This document shows positions 9,034-17,974 of a stretch of 64,000 nt of DNA, piece after piece. This DNA is from an uncultured Tenacibaculum sp. GTDB taxonomy: Bacteria > Bacteroidota > Bacteroidia > Flavobacteriales > Flavobacteriaceae. The notes beneath the pieces were generated by a model. That model was given only the letters and a program-made list of their open reading frames with translations. It did not search any database and was not told the origin of the DNA. The DNA lies in contig CAKZVD010000038.1 in NCBI GenBank assembly GCA_937922085.1, positions 22,674-86,673 on the forward strand, given 5' to 3'. Within the stretch, counting starts at the first letter, position 1. Each line of letters begins with the position of its first letter. Made by a program: the position numbers and the translations under genes.

Positions 9034-9041
9034 TTCGTAAT

Positions 9042-9049
9042 TAGATTTG
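9042..9049 (+). promoter_or_regulatory. -7 promoter box for the GyrI-like gene
   Basis: TAGATTTG matches TAnnTTTG and lies 22 bases before the ATG at 9072. A TTTG lies 14 bases further upstream. Confidence 0.5.
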
Positions 9050-9071
9050 TGCAACATTAAATAAAAAAATA

Positions 9072-9530
9072 ATGAAAACAATACAAATCGAATCTTTTAA
9101 AGTTATTGGAATTAGAGTTAGAACTACGAATGAGAACATGAAAGCAGCTACAGACATTCCTAAATTATGGGAACAGTTTACTACAGATAATGTTTTAAGT
9201 AAAATACCTAATAAAATAGAAGATGCAGTTTATAGTATATACACAAATTATGAAACAGACCATACTGGTAATTATGATACTATTTTAGCATGTAAGGTTA
9301 CTTCTTTAGAAGAGATACCTAAAGGAATGATTGGAATTGAAATACCTAAAAGTAATTACACTAAATTTTCAACAAAAGGGAGTTTAAATGATAATATTGT
9401 GTATAATAAATGGTTAGAAATATGGAATACAAAATTAGATAGAGAATATATTGCAGATTTTGAGGTATATGGTGCAAAAGCAATGAACTCTAAAGAAGTA
9501 GAAATTGAAATTTATGTATCAACTAAATAA
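9072..9530 (+). CDS. GyrI-like/AraC-effector-binding domain protein
   Basis: This 152-aa stand-alone GyrI-like (SOUL/BmrR effector-binding fold) protein has the N-terminal IESFKVIGIRVRTTNEN strand region, a central YSIYTNYETDHTGNYD segment and a C-terminal DFEVYGAK strand. Family members bind small hydrophobic molecules, and some hydrolyse them. It sits directly after a WYL-domain repressor, with its own promoter, and is closed by a strong terminator. The ligand is unknown. Confidence 0.82.
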   Translation: MKTIQIESFKVIGIRVRTTNENMKAATDIPKLWEQFTTDNVLSKIPNKIEDAVYSIYTNYETDHTGNYDTILACKVTSLEEIPKGMIGIEIPKSNYTKFSTKGSLNDNIVYNKWLEIWNTKLDREYIADFEVYGAKAMNSKEVEIEIYVSTK

Positions 9531-9561
9531 AATAATACGATTTTAAATACAGGATGATAAT

Positions 9562-9590
9562 CAAGGGGGTAAAGCCCCTTGTTTTATTTT
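9562..9590 (+). terminator. Terminator after the GyrI-like gene
   Basis: CAAGGGG and CCCCTTG arms with a six-base loop are followed by GTTTTATTTT. This is one of the most GC-rich stems in the window. Confidence 0.8.
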
Positions 9591-9605
9591 AAATAACAAT
9601 TAAAA

Positions 9606-10604
9606 TTATTGTAAATCTTTAAACTTTTTTCTTTTTAAAATAAAGTATTGCCATACTATTGAAGTATGAATATTATAGTTTGCTTTTCGTTGTAACTTAC
9701 GTCTTTTTTTAATAAATGAAAATAAGTTCTTATAAAAACTAAGATGTGCTTTAAGGATAGACCAACTATGAATAGGTCTTAGTTCTAAAGCAAATTTAAG
9801 TCCTGCAATACCATCAAGTATTAATCTAAAAAAAATAGTAAAAAGTAAATGTTTTCTTGGAATATTTTTAAGGATAGTAAATAAGCTATTTCTGAAGTTT
9901 AAATATGTTTTATGTGGGTTAGATTCTTGTAATGTAGCTCCTCCTATGTGGTAAACAGTAGATGTTCCAACATACTTTATACCAAAACCTTCATTTTGTG
10001 TTCTCCAACAAAGATCAATTTCTTCTTGATGAGCAAAGTAATCTTCATCAAACCCTTCTAATTTATTAAAGACATTACTTCTAATAAAAAAACAAGCACC
10101 AGAAGCCCAAAAAATGTCAGTAATATCATTAAACTGACCTTTATCTTCTTCTAAAGAGTTAAAGAGACGACCACGACAATAAGGGTATCCTAAAAAATCT
10201 ACAAAACCACCACCAGCACCAGCATATTCAAATTTACTTTTGTCTTTATAGTCTAATATTTTAGGTTGTATAATAGCGGTGTTTTCTTCTTTTTCAAAAA
10301 TATTTAAGATAGGAGGTAACCAATTTTGAGTAACTTCAATATCTGAATTGATTAAACAAAAGATATCGGCTTCAATATGTTTTAAAGCATCATTATAACC
10401 TTTAGCGTAACCACCATTTTCATTATTAACCACGATTTTTACAGAAGGGTAATGTTGTTTAATAAACGATATGGAATCATCTGTAGAAGCATTATCAGCG
10501 ACATAAACTTCTGCTATCTCAGAACTAAAGTTAACGATTGAAGGAAGAAATTGTTCTAACAATTTTTTACCATTCCAATTTAATATGACTATTGCAGTTT
10601 TCAA
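9606..10604 (-). CDS. Family 2 glycosyltransferase
   Basis: This 332-aa GT2 enzyme transfers sugar from a nucleotide-activated donor, probably onto a polysaccharide or lipid. It has the N-terminal AIVILNWNG, the DNASTDDS nucleotide-binding segment, NSDIEVT (DXD-equivalent) near residue 89 and the acceptor motif HQEEIDLCWR near 190. The C-terminal third is basic and amphipathic, typical of membrane-associated rhamnosyltransferase-like members. The start codon is TTG, immediately behind a -7 box, which suggests a leaderless message. It converges with the GyrI-like gene. Confidence 0.88.
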   Translation of the reverse strand: MKTAIVILNWNGKKLLEQFLPSIVNFSSEIAEVYVADNASTDDSISFIKQHYPSVKIVVNNENGGYAKGYNDALKHIEADIFCLINSDIEVTQNWLPPILNIFEKEENTAIIQPKILDYKDKSKFEYAGAGGGFVDFLGYPYCRGRLFNSLEEDKGQFNDITDIFWASGACFFIRSNVFNKLEGFDEDYFAHQEEIDLCWRTQNEGFGIKYVGTSTVYHIGGATLQESNPHKTYLNFRNSLFTILKNIPRKHLLFTIFFRLILDGIAGLKFALELRPIHSWSILKAHLSFYKNLFSFIKKRRKLQRKANYNIHTSIVWQYFILKRKKFKDLQ

Positions 10605-10609
10605 GGAGG

Positions 10610-10617
10610 CAAACTTA
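10610..10617 (-). promoter_or_regulatory. -7 promoter box giving a probably leaderless glycosyltransferase transcript
   Basis: On the minus strand TAAGTTTG matches TAnnTTTG. Five bases separate it from the TTG start at 10604. Confidence 0.5.
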
Positions 10618-10784
10618 CACTATAAATATGATTTTAAAATGTAAAGAATTATTAAATTTTTAAAATAAAAAAAAACAGTAAGAAAAATAGAAACCTGCTT
10701 CATAGTTTCTAATATAATAATGTAGGGTTTTTTAAGTTTCAATTGTATTGTGTACACATTAACCACTTTTAAAAACAAACTTAA

Positions 10785-12095
10785 ATGAGAACAATTATTT
10801 TAAAATTAATGATTTTATTATTAATAAACCTACTTTTTACAAGTTGTAAAGAAAATAATGAGTTAATAGAAGAAGAGTCTACTTTGAAAGAAGAATTAGA
10901 GAGTTCTTTTGAATTTCAGAGAAGCATATCACCTGCTAGAGAATGGTGGATAGATGTTAGAATGAAAAATAGAAAGTTAACTTTTAAAGAGGCTTTTGAA
11001 TCTATTTTGAAAGATGACGGATTTAATGATGGAGATATCATAAAACTTAGTCAGAAGATTTATAACATTCAAGGTAATTTAAAGATAAATAGAAGAGTTA
11101 ATATCATAGGAGAAAACAGAGATGAATCAAGGTTATATCAATCACACTCATCACGATCTACACCAGAAAGTTCTTTATTTATAGTATGTGAAGCGCAAGG
11201 AATTGTATTTAAAAACTTAACTATTAATGCTGGGTATAAATCATCAAAAGCAGTACATGTTAACAATGAATCTATAGAATTTCATAATGTTAAATTTTTA
11301 GATGCTAAATGGGCTATTTTTTCCAATAAAAATATAGGAGGATTAAAAGTTTTACATTGTTTGTTTACAAGAGCAATAACATTTAGAGGTATAGAAATGA
11401 ATAGAGTTTGGTCTAAGGCGAAAGTAGAGTCTATGCGTCAGATTGAAATAAAACACACTACATTTGAAGGGAAGAAACCACTTACAGGAAAAGAAAAATT
11501 TGCTATATCTATAGATTGTGGTAATGAACCAGCAAACAATAATAGTATTGTTACGAATCTTAATAACATGCTAATTGAAGATTGTATTTTTAAAGATGAT
11601 TTTGGAGGAGGAATAGCATTAGCTCAAGTAGCTAATGTAATTATTAAAAATAATACGTTTAAAGCAGGAAGTGAGCAAAAGCAAAATGCTATTCATATAG
11701 AAGACACTACTTCAAATGTGAAAATTTTAGATAATTTTTTTCTTTGTAACTCACAGTCAGGCAGAAAACCACTAATTTTTATGGGATCTAGTGAAAGAAA
11801 TATTATAGCAGATGGTTGTAAAGATATAGGTATTAGAGGTAATATATTTGCAGGTACAGAAGGAGTAACAAGTAATGGCCAATCTAATCGTATAATAGAA
11901 GCCGAAAGAGCTCAAAGAATTAATATATCGCATAATAAAATGTGTAATATGAGAACTTATAAGTTGCCAAAAATTTCTTTTTTTAATAAGAATGATCAAA
12001 TCTTTATTCCTACTTCAGGAAATAACAAGAATGATTGTATTAGTTATCAAATTCTAAATTTAAAAGGAGGGAAAATAAAGTTTCCTAGACCTTAA
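10785..12095 (+). CDS. Right-handed beta-helix lipoprotein (copy 1 of tandem pair)
   Basis: This 436-aa predicted lipoprotein has a signal peptide with lipobox FTSC (Cys21). The mature part looks like a pectate-lyase-type parallel beta-helix: repeated short strands with Asn ladders such as VIIKNNTF, VKILDNFF and INISHNKM, spaced about 22-25 residues. No catalytic motif of a known polysaccharide lyase was recognised, so binding rather than cleavage is possible. The next gene is a clear paralogue along its full length, including the tail IFIPTSG(N/S)N. The pair probably arose by tandem duplication. Function is unknown; a surface or periplasmic location is inferred. Confidence 0.78.
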   Translation: MRTIILKLMILLLINLLFTSCKENNELIEEESTLKEELESSFEFQRSISPAREWWIDVRMKNRKLTFKEAFESILKDDGFNDGDIIKLSQKIYNIQGNLKINRRVNIIGENRDESRLYQSHSSRSTPESSLFIVCEAQGIVFKNLTINAGYKSSKAVHVNNESIEFHNVKFLDAKWAIFSNKNIGGLKVLHCLFTRAITFRGIEMNRVWSKAKVESMRQIEIKHTTFEGKKPLTGKEKFAISIDCGNEPANNNSIVTNLNNMLIEDCIFKDDFGGGIALAQVANVIIKNNTFKAGSEQKQNAIHIEDTTSNVKILDNFFLCNSQSGRKPLIFMGSSERNIIADGCKDIGIRGNIFAGTEGVTSNGQSNRIIEAERAQRINISHNKMCNMRTYKLPKISFFNKNDQIFIPTSGNNKNDCISYQILNLKGGKIKFPRP

Positions 12096-12179
12096 ATACT
12101 TATTCAAACTTAAACCAAATAATACTATTCTTAGGATAATCTTCTATGATATAGGAACTAACTATTAAAATTATTTAAA

Positions 12180-13454
12180 ATGAAATTATTTTTTTTAAAA
12201 ATAACAGTTTTGTTAATATTAATATTTACAAGTTGTAAAGAGAATGATGAACTTATTGAAGCATCAATTTCAAAAACTGAGTTTGCGAGCCCACTTTCAT
12301 CTCAAAAAAGAACATCACCTGTTAAGGAATGGAAAATAGATGATGTAATGAAAGAAAATGGAGAAACATTTAAAGAAGCACTTAAAACTATAATCGGTTA
12401 TGAAGACTTTAAAGAGAAAGACGCTATAGTATTAGGAGAAAAATTTTATCATATAGATGGAAAATTACTAATAGAAAAAAAAGTTAATATAATAGGAAAA
12501 GGGCAAACAAAAACAATACTTTTTCAAAACAAACCTTCATCAAGTATAATGAAAAATTCAGTATTTATTGTTTGCCATGCAGAGGGTATTACTTTTAAAA
12601 ATTTAACAATAAGTGCAGATAATAAATCGAATAAAGCTGTTATTGTAAATAAAAGGTTAGTAGAATTTAATAATGTAAGATTTCTTAAATCAAAATGGGG
12701 GATTTTTTCTAATTTTAATATAGGAGGGTTGAAAGTTTTGAATTGTTATTTTACAAAATCAATTACTTTTAGAGGAATTGCTTTTAATAGTGATACATCA
12801 AAAGAGAATGTAAAAGAAATGAGTCAAATCCGTATAGAAGGAACTGTATTTGAAGGAAAGCAACCTTCAACAGGCTCCCCAAAATTTGCTATTTCTATAG
12901 ATGCTGGTAATGAAGCAAGTAATGATAATTCAGTTGTGATAGATATGAGAGGAATGTTAATTCAAAAATGTACTTTTAAAGAAGACTTTGGTGGAGGTAT
13001 CGCATTCGCACAAGTAAAGAATGTAAATATTATTGATAATGATTTTTTTGCCAATAAAGAACAAAAAAGAAATGCAATCCATTTAGAAGATACAAGTTCA
13101 AATATTAATATTTTAAATAACGAGTTTACTTGTAATACGTCAAAAGAAGGAAAACCACTTATTTTTATTGGATCTAGTGAGAGAACTATTTTAGAAGACG
13201 GTTGTAAGAATATTTATATAAGAGGAAATATATTTGAAGGAAAGTGTCAACGATTAATACAAGGTGAAAGAGCACAGTCTGTTAATATATCTCATAATAA
13301 AATGTGTAAGATGGATACGTTTGAAGGTGTAAAGATTAATTTTTATAATATTAATGATAAGATTTTTATACCAACTTCTGGTAGTAATGTAAATGAATGT
13401 GTTAGTTACCAGGTTAGGAATCTAAATAGGAAGGAAACTAAATACCCTAAATAA
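12180..13454 (+). CDS. Right-handed beta-helix lipoprotein (copy 2 of tandem pair)
   Basis: This 424-aa paralogue of the preceding gene has lipobox FTSC at Cys19 and the same order of segments: a lysine-rich linker, KVNIIGKGQTKTILFQ, NLTISADNKSNKAV, NIGGLKVLNCYFTKSITFRG and INISHNKMCKM-like repeats (here VNISHNKMCKM). The copies share short blocks but differ in most linker residues, so the duplication is not recent. The 84-base gap holds no terminator, so they may form one transcript. No enzyme family is recognised. Confidence 0.78.
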   Translation: MKLFFLKITVLLILIFTSCKENDELIEASISKTEFASPLSSQKRTSPVKEWKIDDVMKENGETFKEALKTIIGYEDFKEKDAIVLGEKFYHIDGKLLIEKKVNIIGKGQTKTILFQNKPSSSIMKNSVFIVCHAEGITFKNLTISADNKSNKAVIVNKRLVEFNNVRFLKSKWGIFSNFNIGGLKVLNCYFTKSITFRGIAFNSDTSKENVKEMSQIRIEGTVFEGKQPSTGSPKFAISIDAGNEASNDNSVVIDMRGMLIQKCTFKEDFGGGIAFAQVKNVNIIDNDFFANKEQKRNAIHLEDTSSNINILNNEFTCNTSKEGKPLIFIGSSERTILEDGCKNIYIRGNIFEGKCQRLIQGERAQSVNISHNKMCKMDTFEGVKINFYNINDKIFIPTSGSNVNECVSYQVRNLNRKETKYPK

Positions 13455-13479
13455 TAACTTATAGTATATTATAAGTTAT
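13454..13479 (+). terminator. Perfect inverted repeat after the beta-helix pair
   Basis: ATAACTTATA and TATAAGTTAT are perfect ten-base arms around a six-base loop, starting in the stop codon of copy 2. There is no T-run, so a terminator role is uncertain; it may protect the 3' end. Confidence 0.35.
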
Positions 13480-13520
13480 GAGTCCTCAAATTGATGATAA
13501 TAGAATCTTTTTGAGGATTC

Positions 13521-13976
13521 TTATTTAGAATTTGTTAAGAATAATGGAATTTCTTTTAAAAAAACATAGGTTTCTTTTTCTTTATCTAAGACGCAGGTAT
13601 AATGATCTAAACCATTAGTAACGATTAATAAATTAGCATTTAATTTTAAATTATATCGAGCAATTTGATCAAATGTATCTTGAGTTATCTTAATACTAGG
13701 AGCTTTACATTCTACAATAATATTAGGTGTTCCGTCTGATGCAAAAATTAAAATATCACTTCTTTTCTTTAAATTGTTAATAGTAAGCTGTTTTTCAATA
13801 GCAATAAGAGAAACAGGGTATTTTTTTTCTTCAATTAAAAACTTTACAAAATGTTGACGTACCCATTCCTCTGGAGTTAACACGATATATTTTTTTCTTA
13901 ATTCATCAAAAATAAGGGTATGTTTTTCACTATTTTTGATTTTGAAAGAATACGTTGGAAGATTTAATTTTTGCAT
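13521..13976 (-). CDS. HsdR N-terminal-like (PD-(D/E)XK) nuclease-fold protein
   Basis: This 151-aa protein matches the small stand-alone type I restriction HsdR N-terminal domain family widespread in Bacteroidota. The visible nuclease-fold core is KRSDILIFASDGTPNIIVECKAP, with Asp in the RSDI strand and Glu-x-Lys in VECKAP (pieces KRSDILIF and IIVECKAP). EEWVRQHFVKFL near residue 37 is also typical. No methylase or specificity subunit is nearby, so this is not an active type I system. It is divergent from holA, a syntenic pair in flavobacteria. Biological role is unknown. Confidence 0.8.
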   Translation of the reverse strand: MQKLNLPTYSFKIKNSEKHTLIFDELRKKYIVLTPEEWVRQHFVKFLIEEKKYPVSLIAIEKQLTINNLKKRSDILIFASDGTPNIIVECKAPSIKITQDTFDQIARYNLKLNANLLIVTNGLDHYTCVLDKEKETYVFLKEIPLFLTNSK

Positions 13977-14017
13977 TATTCAAAAATACTAAATCTTTCA
14001 ATTATTTAATTAGAATA

Positions 14018-15019
14018 ATGAACGAGGTAAAGCAAATTGTTGACGATATTAAAAATGGAAATTTAAAACCTATTTATTTTTTAATGGGAGAAGAACCTTA
14101 TTATATCGATCAAATTTCTAATTATATTGAAAATAATGTGTTAGATGAGTCTGAAAAAGGGTTTAATCAAACAGTAATGTATGGTAGAGATGTATCTGTA
14201 GATGAAATTGTAGCTTCTGCTAAACGATTCCCTATGATGTCAGAACATCAGGTGATTATAGTAAAAGAGGCACAAGATTTAAGTAGGACAATTGACAAGT
14301 TAGAAACTTATGCAGAAAACCCACAGCCTTCAACAATACTCGTATTTAATTATAAATATAAAAAACTAGATAAAAGAAAGAAATCATATAAAGCAATAGC
14401 TAAAAAAGGGTTGATTTTTGAAAGTAAGAAATTATATGAAAACCAAGTAGGAGATTGGATTAGACGTGTTTTAGGAGGGAAGAAATATACCATAGAACCA
14501 AAAGCAACTCAAATGTTGGTAGAGTTTTTAGGAACCGATTTAAGCAAGATAAGCAACGAATTAGATAAACTTACTTCTGTTTTACCTAAGGAAACTATTA
14601 TAAGTCCTAATCATATAGAAGAAAATATAGGGATTTCTAAAGATTTTAATAATTTTGAATTGCGTAAATCTGTAGGAAATAAAAATATTGTAAAGGCAAA
14701 TAGGATTATTATATATTTTAGTCAAAATCCTAAAAAGAATCCTTTAGTAATGACAATTTCGTTGTTGAATAGTTTTTTTACACAATTATTATCATACCAC
14801 GGATTAAAAGATAAATCTAAAGCATCAGTAGCAAGAACTTTAGGAATAAGCCCATATTTTGTGGACGATTATGTATCTGCTTCTAAAAATTACCCAATGA
14901 GAAAAGTATCTCAAGTAATCGGTTTATTAAGAGATGCAGATGTAAAAAGTAAAGGGGTAGGAGCAAATCAATCTCATGAAGATATTTTGAAAGAATTGAT
15001 ATTTAAAATATTACACTAA
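14018..15019 (+). CDS. holA: DNA polymerase III subunit delta
   Basis: HolA is the clamp-opening delta subunit of the DNA polymerase III clamp loader. The chosen ATG gives MNEVKQIVDDIKNGNLKPIY, then FLMGEEPYYIDQIS, the classic delta N-terminus. An ATG 63 bases earlier would overlap the divergent neighbour and was rejected. The 333-aa length is normal. It contains the LVFNYKYKKLDKRKK region, the NELDKL segment and the C-terminal collar helices. It is followed 14 bases later by the DUF1569 gene. Confidence 0.92.
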   Translation: MNEVKQIVDDIKNGNLKPIYFLMGEEPYYIDQISNYIENNVLDESEKGFNQTVMYGRDVSVDEIVASAKRFPMMSEHQVIIVKEAQDLSRTIDKLETYAENPQPSTILVFNYKYKKLDKRKKSYKAIAKKGLIFESKKLYENQVGDWIRRVLGGKKYTIEPKATQMLVEFLGTDLSKISNELDKLTSVLPKETIISPNHIEENIGISKDFNNFELRKSVGNKNIVKANRIIIYFSQNPKKNPLVMTISLLNSFFTQLLSYHGLKDKSKASVARTLGISPYFVDDYVSASKNYPMRKVSQVIGLLRDADVKSKGVGANQSHEDILKELIFKILH

Positions 15020-15033
15020 TTTAATTTTTTATC

Positions 15034-15486
15034 ATGAAAAACATCTTTACAAAGCAAGTTACAGAGGGAATTATTGAGAGAATTAATAATTTAACATCAG
15101 AAAGTAAACCAATATGGGGAAAGATGCATATTGCGCAAATGCTTGCCCATTGTGCAGTAACTTATGAAGGAGTTTATACAGATAAATTTCCTAAGCCTAA
15201 TGCATTTGTAAAGTTCATGTTAAAACTATTTGTTAAAAAACAGGTAGTTTCTGAAAAGGCATATCCTAAAAATGGAAGAACGGCACCTCAGTTTTTAATT
15301 ACAGATGAGCGTAATTTTGAAACAGAAAAACAAAAGTTAGTAGATTATATAGTGAAAACTCAAGAATTAGGAGAAGATTACTTTGATGGGAAAGAATCAC
15401 ATTCTTTTGGTAAACTAACAAAACAAGAGTGGAGCAATTTATTCTATAAACACTTAGATCACCACTTAAATCAATTTGGAGTTTAA
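15034..15486 (+). CDS. DUF1569 (DinB-like) protein
   Basis: The 150-aa product is a DUF1569 protein of the DinB/YfiT-like four-helix metal-binding superfamily. It shows WGKMHIAQMLAHCAVTYE near the N-terminus and YKHLDHHLNQFG at the C-terminus, giving the three histidine positions expected for the metal site. Members may be thiol-dependent transferases; the substrate here is unknown. It probably shares the holA transcript and is followed by a strong hairpin. Confidence 0.85.
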   Translation: MKNIFTKQVTEGIIERINNLTSESKPIWGKMHIAQMLAHCAVTYEGVYTDKFPKPNAFVKFMLKLFVKKQVVSEKAYPKNGRTAPQFLITDERNFETEKQKLVDYIVKTQELGEDYFDGKESHSFGKLTKQEWSNLFYKHLDHHLNQFGV

Positions 15487-15491
15487 GAAAT

Positions 15492-15523
15492 AAAAAATCC
15501 TCTTTTAAAAGAGGATTTTTTAT
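15492..15523 (+). terminator. Bidirectional terminator
   Basis: AAAATCCTCTT and AAGAGGATTTT arms around TTAA, with A-run before and T-run after, lie between two convergent genes. Confidence 0.8.
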
Positions 15524-15562
15524 TTCTTAAATTTTTTGAATTTATATTCAAAAATCATTCTA

Positions 15563-15931
15563 TTAAAAACGGGTTAATATAATAAGTATTATTGTTATGC
15601 TAGCAGGTAAAGTCTGAACAAAGAAAATTTTCTTTGAAGCTGTTAATGCTCCATAAATTCCGGCAATAGCAACACAACTTAAGAAAAATAAAGAAACATT
15701 AGTTTTCCATTCTATATTCTCTATTAAAAAAGACCAAATTAAACCAGCAGCTAAAAAACCATTATATAAACCTTGATTTGCAGCCATGGTTTTAGTTTTA
15801 GGGAATAAATCATCAGGAAAGTGTTTAAAAACTTTTCTTCCTCTAGTTTCCCAAGCAAACATTTCAAACCATAAAATATAAAGGTGTATTATGGTTATTA
15901 GTCCTATAAGAATGTTTATTGTTAAAATCAT
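15563..15931 (-). CDS. DUF1304 family membrane protein
   Basis: The 122-aa protein has four predicted helices and the DUF1304 hallmarks HLYILWFEMFAW near the N-terminus, FPKTKTMAANQGLYNGFLAAGL in the middle (pieces TKTMAANQGLYNGFLA) and AGIYGALTASKKIFFVQTLPA (GIYGALTASKKIFFVQ). The family is widespread and uncharacterised. Confidence 0.85.
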   Translation of the reverse strand: MILTINILIGLITIIHLYILWFEMFAWETRGRKVFKHFPDDLFPKTKTMAANQGLYNGFLAAGLIWSFLIENIEWKTNVSLFFLSCVAIAGIYGALTASKKIFFVQTLPASITIILIILTRF

Positions 15932-15992
15932 TATATATTATTTGATATTTTAATTTATTTAGAGTTTTATTTTGAACGATATATCAAATATT

Positions 15993-16274
15993 TTAGACAC
16001 CTCGGAGTAAGAATTCAAATAGTTGTTGGTAGTCTATTATAGCTAATAAGAAAGGAAAAACAAAAATTATAAAACTGATGTAGTTATATATTTTGTTTGT
16101 TTTTTTTGAATTGATAATCAAAATCAAAAATATGTACAAGATTAAATAATATAGAAATAAAAAACCAAATGCCACACTAACATATGGAGTATACCCTCCC
16201 ATTGAAAGACAAATAATAATGAGTATGAAAAATATTAATAATAATATCTGTGAGGCAGTTTTTATTTTATTCAT
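15993..16274 (-). CDS. Small hypothetical membrane protein
   Basis: This 93-aa product is unrecognised. It has three predicted hydrophobic helices (about 10-28, 32-54, 64-86) and little else. A palindromic sequence shared with another promoter region lies about 30-45 bases upstream of its ATG (16305-16319). Confidence 0.5.
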   Translation of the reverse strand: MNKIKTASQILLLIFFILIIICLSMGGYTPYVSVAFGFLFLYYLILYIFLILIINSKKTNKIYNYISFIIFVFPFLLAIIDYQQLFEFLLRGV

Positions 16275-16304
16275 TTGAAATAATCTAATAAGGATGATTT
16301 ATTT

Positions 16305-16319
16305 GTCACAAATGTGTGG
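16305..16319 (-). promoter_or_regulatory. Candidate operator (ACACATTTGTG core), site 1
   Basis: Read on the minus strand the site is CCACACATTTGTGAC. It shares the core ACACATTTGTG with a perfect palindrome at 33276-33289. It lies just upstream of the small membrane protein gene. The regulator is unknown. Confidence 0.3.
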
Positions 16320-16337
16320 TGATACTCTGATGTCATT

Positions 16338-17282
16338 TTAATTTATAGGAATCTTTATACGGTATTCTTTTTTAGTACTATTATTTAATTTAGTGTCTCG
16401 TAACCAAGGATTCACTATTTTTAATTCTTTATAGGTAGTATTGTATTGTTTTGCAAAATCAGCTAAATCATTTATGGGCGAATCAATAACAATTTCTCTT
16501 ACCTCAGGAAAAGTATATAAATCTTCTTGATCATAAATGAAACCATATTTTTCTGGATTTGACATGATTTCTTTTAAGGCTAATATTCGAAAAACATATC
16601 TACCAGTTTCAGGGTTTAACAATAAATCATAATAACTAGAAACTTTTTGTTCACGCAAACGCTGAGATATTCTTCCACTACCAGCATTATAGGCAGCAGC
16701 AGCTAAAGTCCAACTTTTAAATTTAGCTTTAGCTCTTTTTAAATAATCAGCAGCAACCTTGGTAGATAGCTTTAAGTTATAACGTTCGTCTACATTTTTA
16801 TTTACTTCTAAACCATATTCTCTACCAGTTTTAGGCATAAAATGCCAATAACCTGCAGCTCCTTTATAGGATGGAACCTGTATTAATGCGCTTTCAGCGA
16901 CACACAAGTATTTAAAATCATCAGGTAAATTATATTCTTGTAGTAAAGGTTCTATTAAAGGAAAAAACTTATTAGCTCTTTTCATAAGTAACAAACCATT
17001 AGATTGCCAATAGGTATTTACTAATAGCTCTCTATCTAAACGTTCACGAACATCGGCTTTACTAAGCGGTACTTCTTCCCCAGCAAATTCAATGTAATCT
17101 GGTAATTTAACAGCTTTAACCTCGTAAGTTTTACTAACATTTTTAGTTACAATACTAGTGTCTTTTTTTATTTGAATGCTATTTTCAACAGTATTTTGTT
17201 CAGGTTTTGCTAAATTAAGAAGCAAAAAGCCAAAAATTAAAAGACTTACTATAATTAGTGTACGTAAAAAAAATGGTTTCAT
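16338..17282 (-). CDS. Membrane-anchored lytic transglycosylase (MltD-like)
   Basis: This 314-aa protein cleaves peptidoglycan glycan strands in the periplasm. It has an N-terminal membrane helix or signal anchor (about 5-25), then an SLT domain (about 100-235). Within that domain are the catalytic-glutamate motif LCVAESAL, GAAGYWHFMPKTGREYG, and the C-terminal AAAAYNAGSGRI motif. The last 50 residues resemble a LysM-type module (DLADFAKQYNTTYKELKIVNPWL, in part). It is in line with the downstream-reading alpha/beta hydrolase gene 17 bases upstream. Confidence 0.9.
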   Translation of the reverse strand: MKPFFLRTLIIVSLLIFGFLLLNLAKPEQNTVENSIQIKKDTSIVTKNVSKTYEVKAVKLPDYIEFAGEEVPLSKADVRERLDRELLVNTYWQSNGLLLMKRANKFFPLIEPLLQEYNLPDDFKYLCVAESALIQVPSYKGAAGYWHFMPKTGREYGLEVNKNVDERYNLKLSTKVAADYLKRAKAKFKSWTLAAAAYNAGSGRISQRLREQKVSSYYDLLLNPETGRYVFRILALKEIMSNPEKYGFIYDQEDLYTFPEVREIVIDSPINDLADFAKQYNTTYKELKIVNPWLRDTKLNNSTKKEYRIKIPIN

Positions 17283-17299
17283 ATATTTTTGTGTTGAAT

Positions 17300-17962
17300 T
17301 TAATAATTACAATGTTGTTCTAGAATTTTCGAAATAGTTTTAGCTTTATTTAATATCATGATATGCGTGCCATTTTCTATTTCGATAGATTCTTTTATAT
17401 TTTTAATAGGAAAGATTTCATCTTTATTTCCGTGTATATGAATTAGACCTTCTAATTCATAATCTTGACTCCAATTTAATAAATTATGTATTGCCCATTG
17501 AAGATAGTTTGCATCTCTAACAGATAAATACATTTTGTATAATTCAGCTCTCTTTTTTAAATAGTCTCCCCAAAAAAGATGTTCATAATCTTCTAAGTTT
17601 TGAACAACTTTGGTTGGGAACAATTTATAGGCTTTAGTTTTTTTAGCAAGTTTTAAACGATTTGGTAATTCGTTATTACTTTTTATACTTGAAATGATAA
17701 TAACTTTTTTACTATTAATTACTTTACTCATTTCTTGTGCCATAATACCACCAAAAGAAACACCAATTAATATGCCATTTTTATGCTCAATGCTTTCACA
17801 CATTCTTTTTGCATAACTTTCTATAGATTCGTTTATAGAAAGCGGTAGAATCCAATCTAAAAAATGAAGTTCATAAAGGTCTTCAGGTAAAATTAGATGC
17901 TCAAATATTTTTGTATTGGCAGCTAAACCTGGTACAAAATACAAGTGCGTTTTCTCTTTCAT
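17300..17962 (-). CDS. Alpha/beta hydrolase
   Basis: The 220-aa protein has the FVPGLAANTKIFE oxyanion-loop region and the nucleophile elbow GVSFGG (Ser near residue 69). A late acidic residue and the final His in GTHIMIL complete the probable triad. There is no signal peptide. The substrate is unknown. It lies between the DUF6438 lipoprotein gene (12-base gap) and the transglycosylase gene, all in one orientation. Confidence 0.8.
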   Translation of the reverse strand: MKEKTHLYFVPGLAANTKIFEHLILPEDLYELHFLDWILPLSINESIESYAKRMCESIEHKNGILIGVSFGGIMAQEMSKVINSKKVIIISSIKSNNELPNRLKLAKKTKAYKLFPTKVVQNLEDYEHLFWGDYLKKRAELYKMYLSVRDANYLQWAIHNLLNWSQDYELEGLIHIHGNKDEIFPIKNIKESIEIENGTHIMILNKAKTISKILEQHCNY

Positions 17963-17974
17963 ATTTTTTGTTAT

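Noticed and set aside
10689..10712. TAGAAAC/GTTTCTA inverted repeat as a terminator
   Set aside because: It lies upstream of both divergent genes, so it terminates neither; operator function cannot be supported either.
13521..13976. Type I restriction-modification system
   Set aside because: Only an HsdR-N-like domain is present; no HsdM, HsdS or helicase domain nearby.
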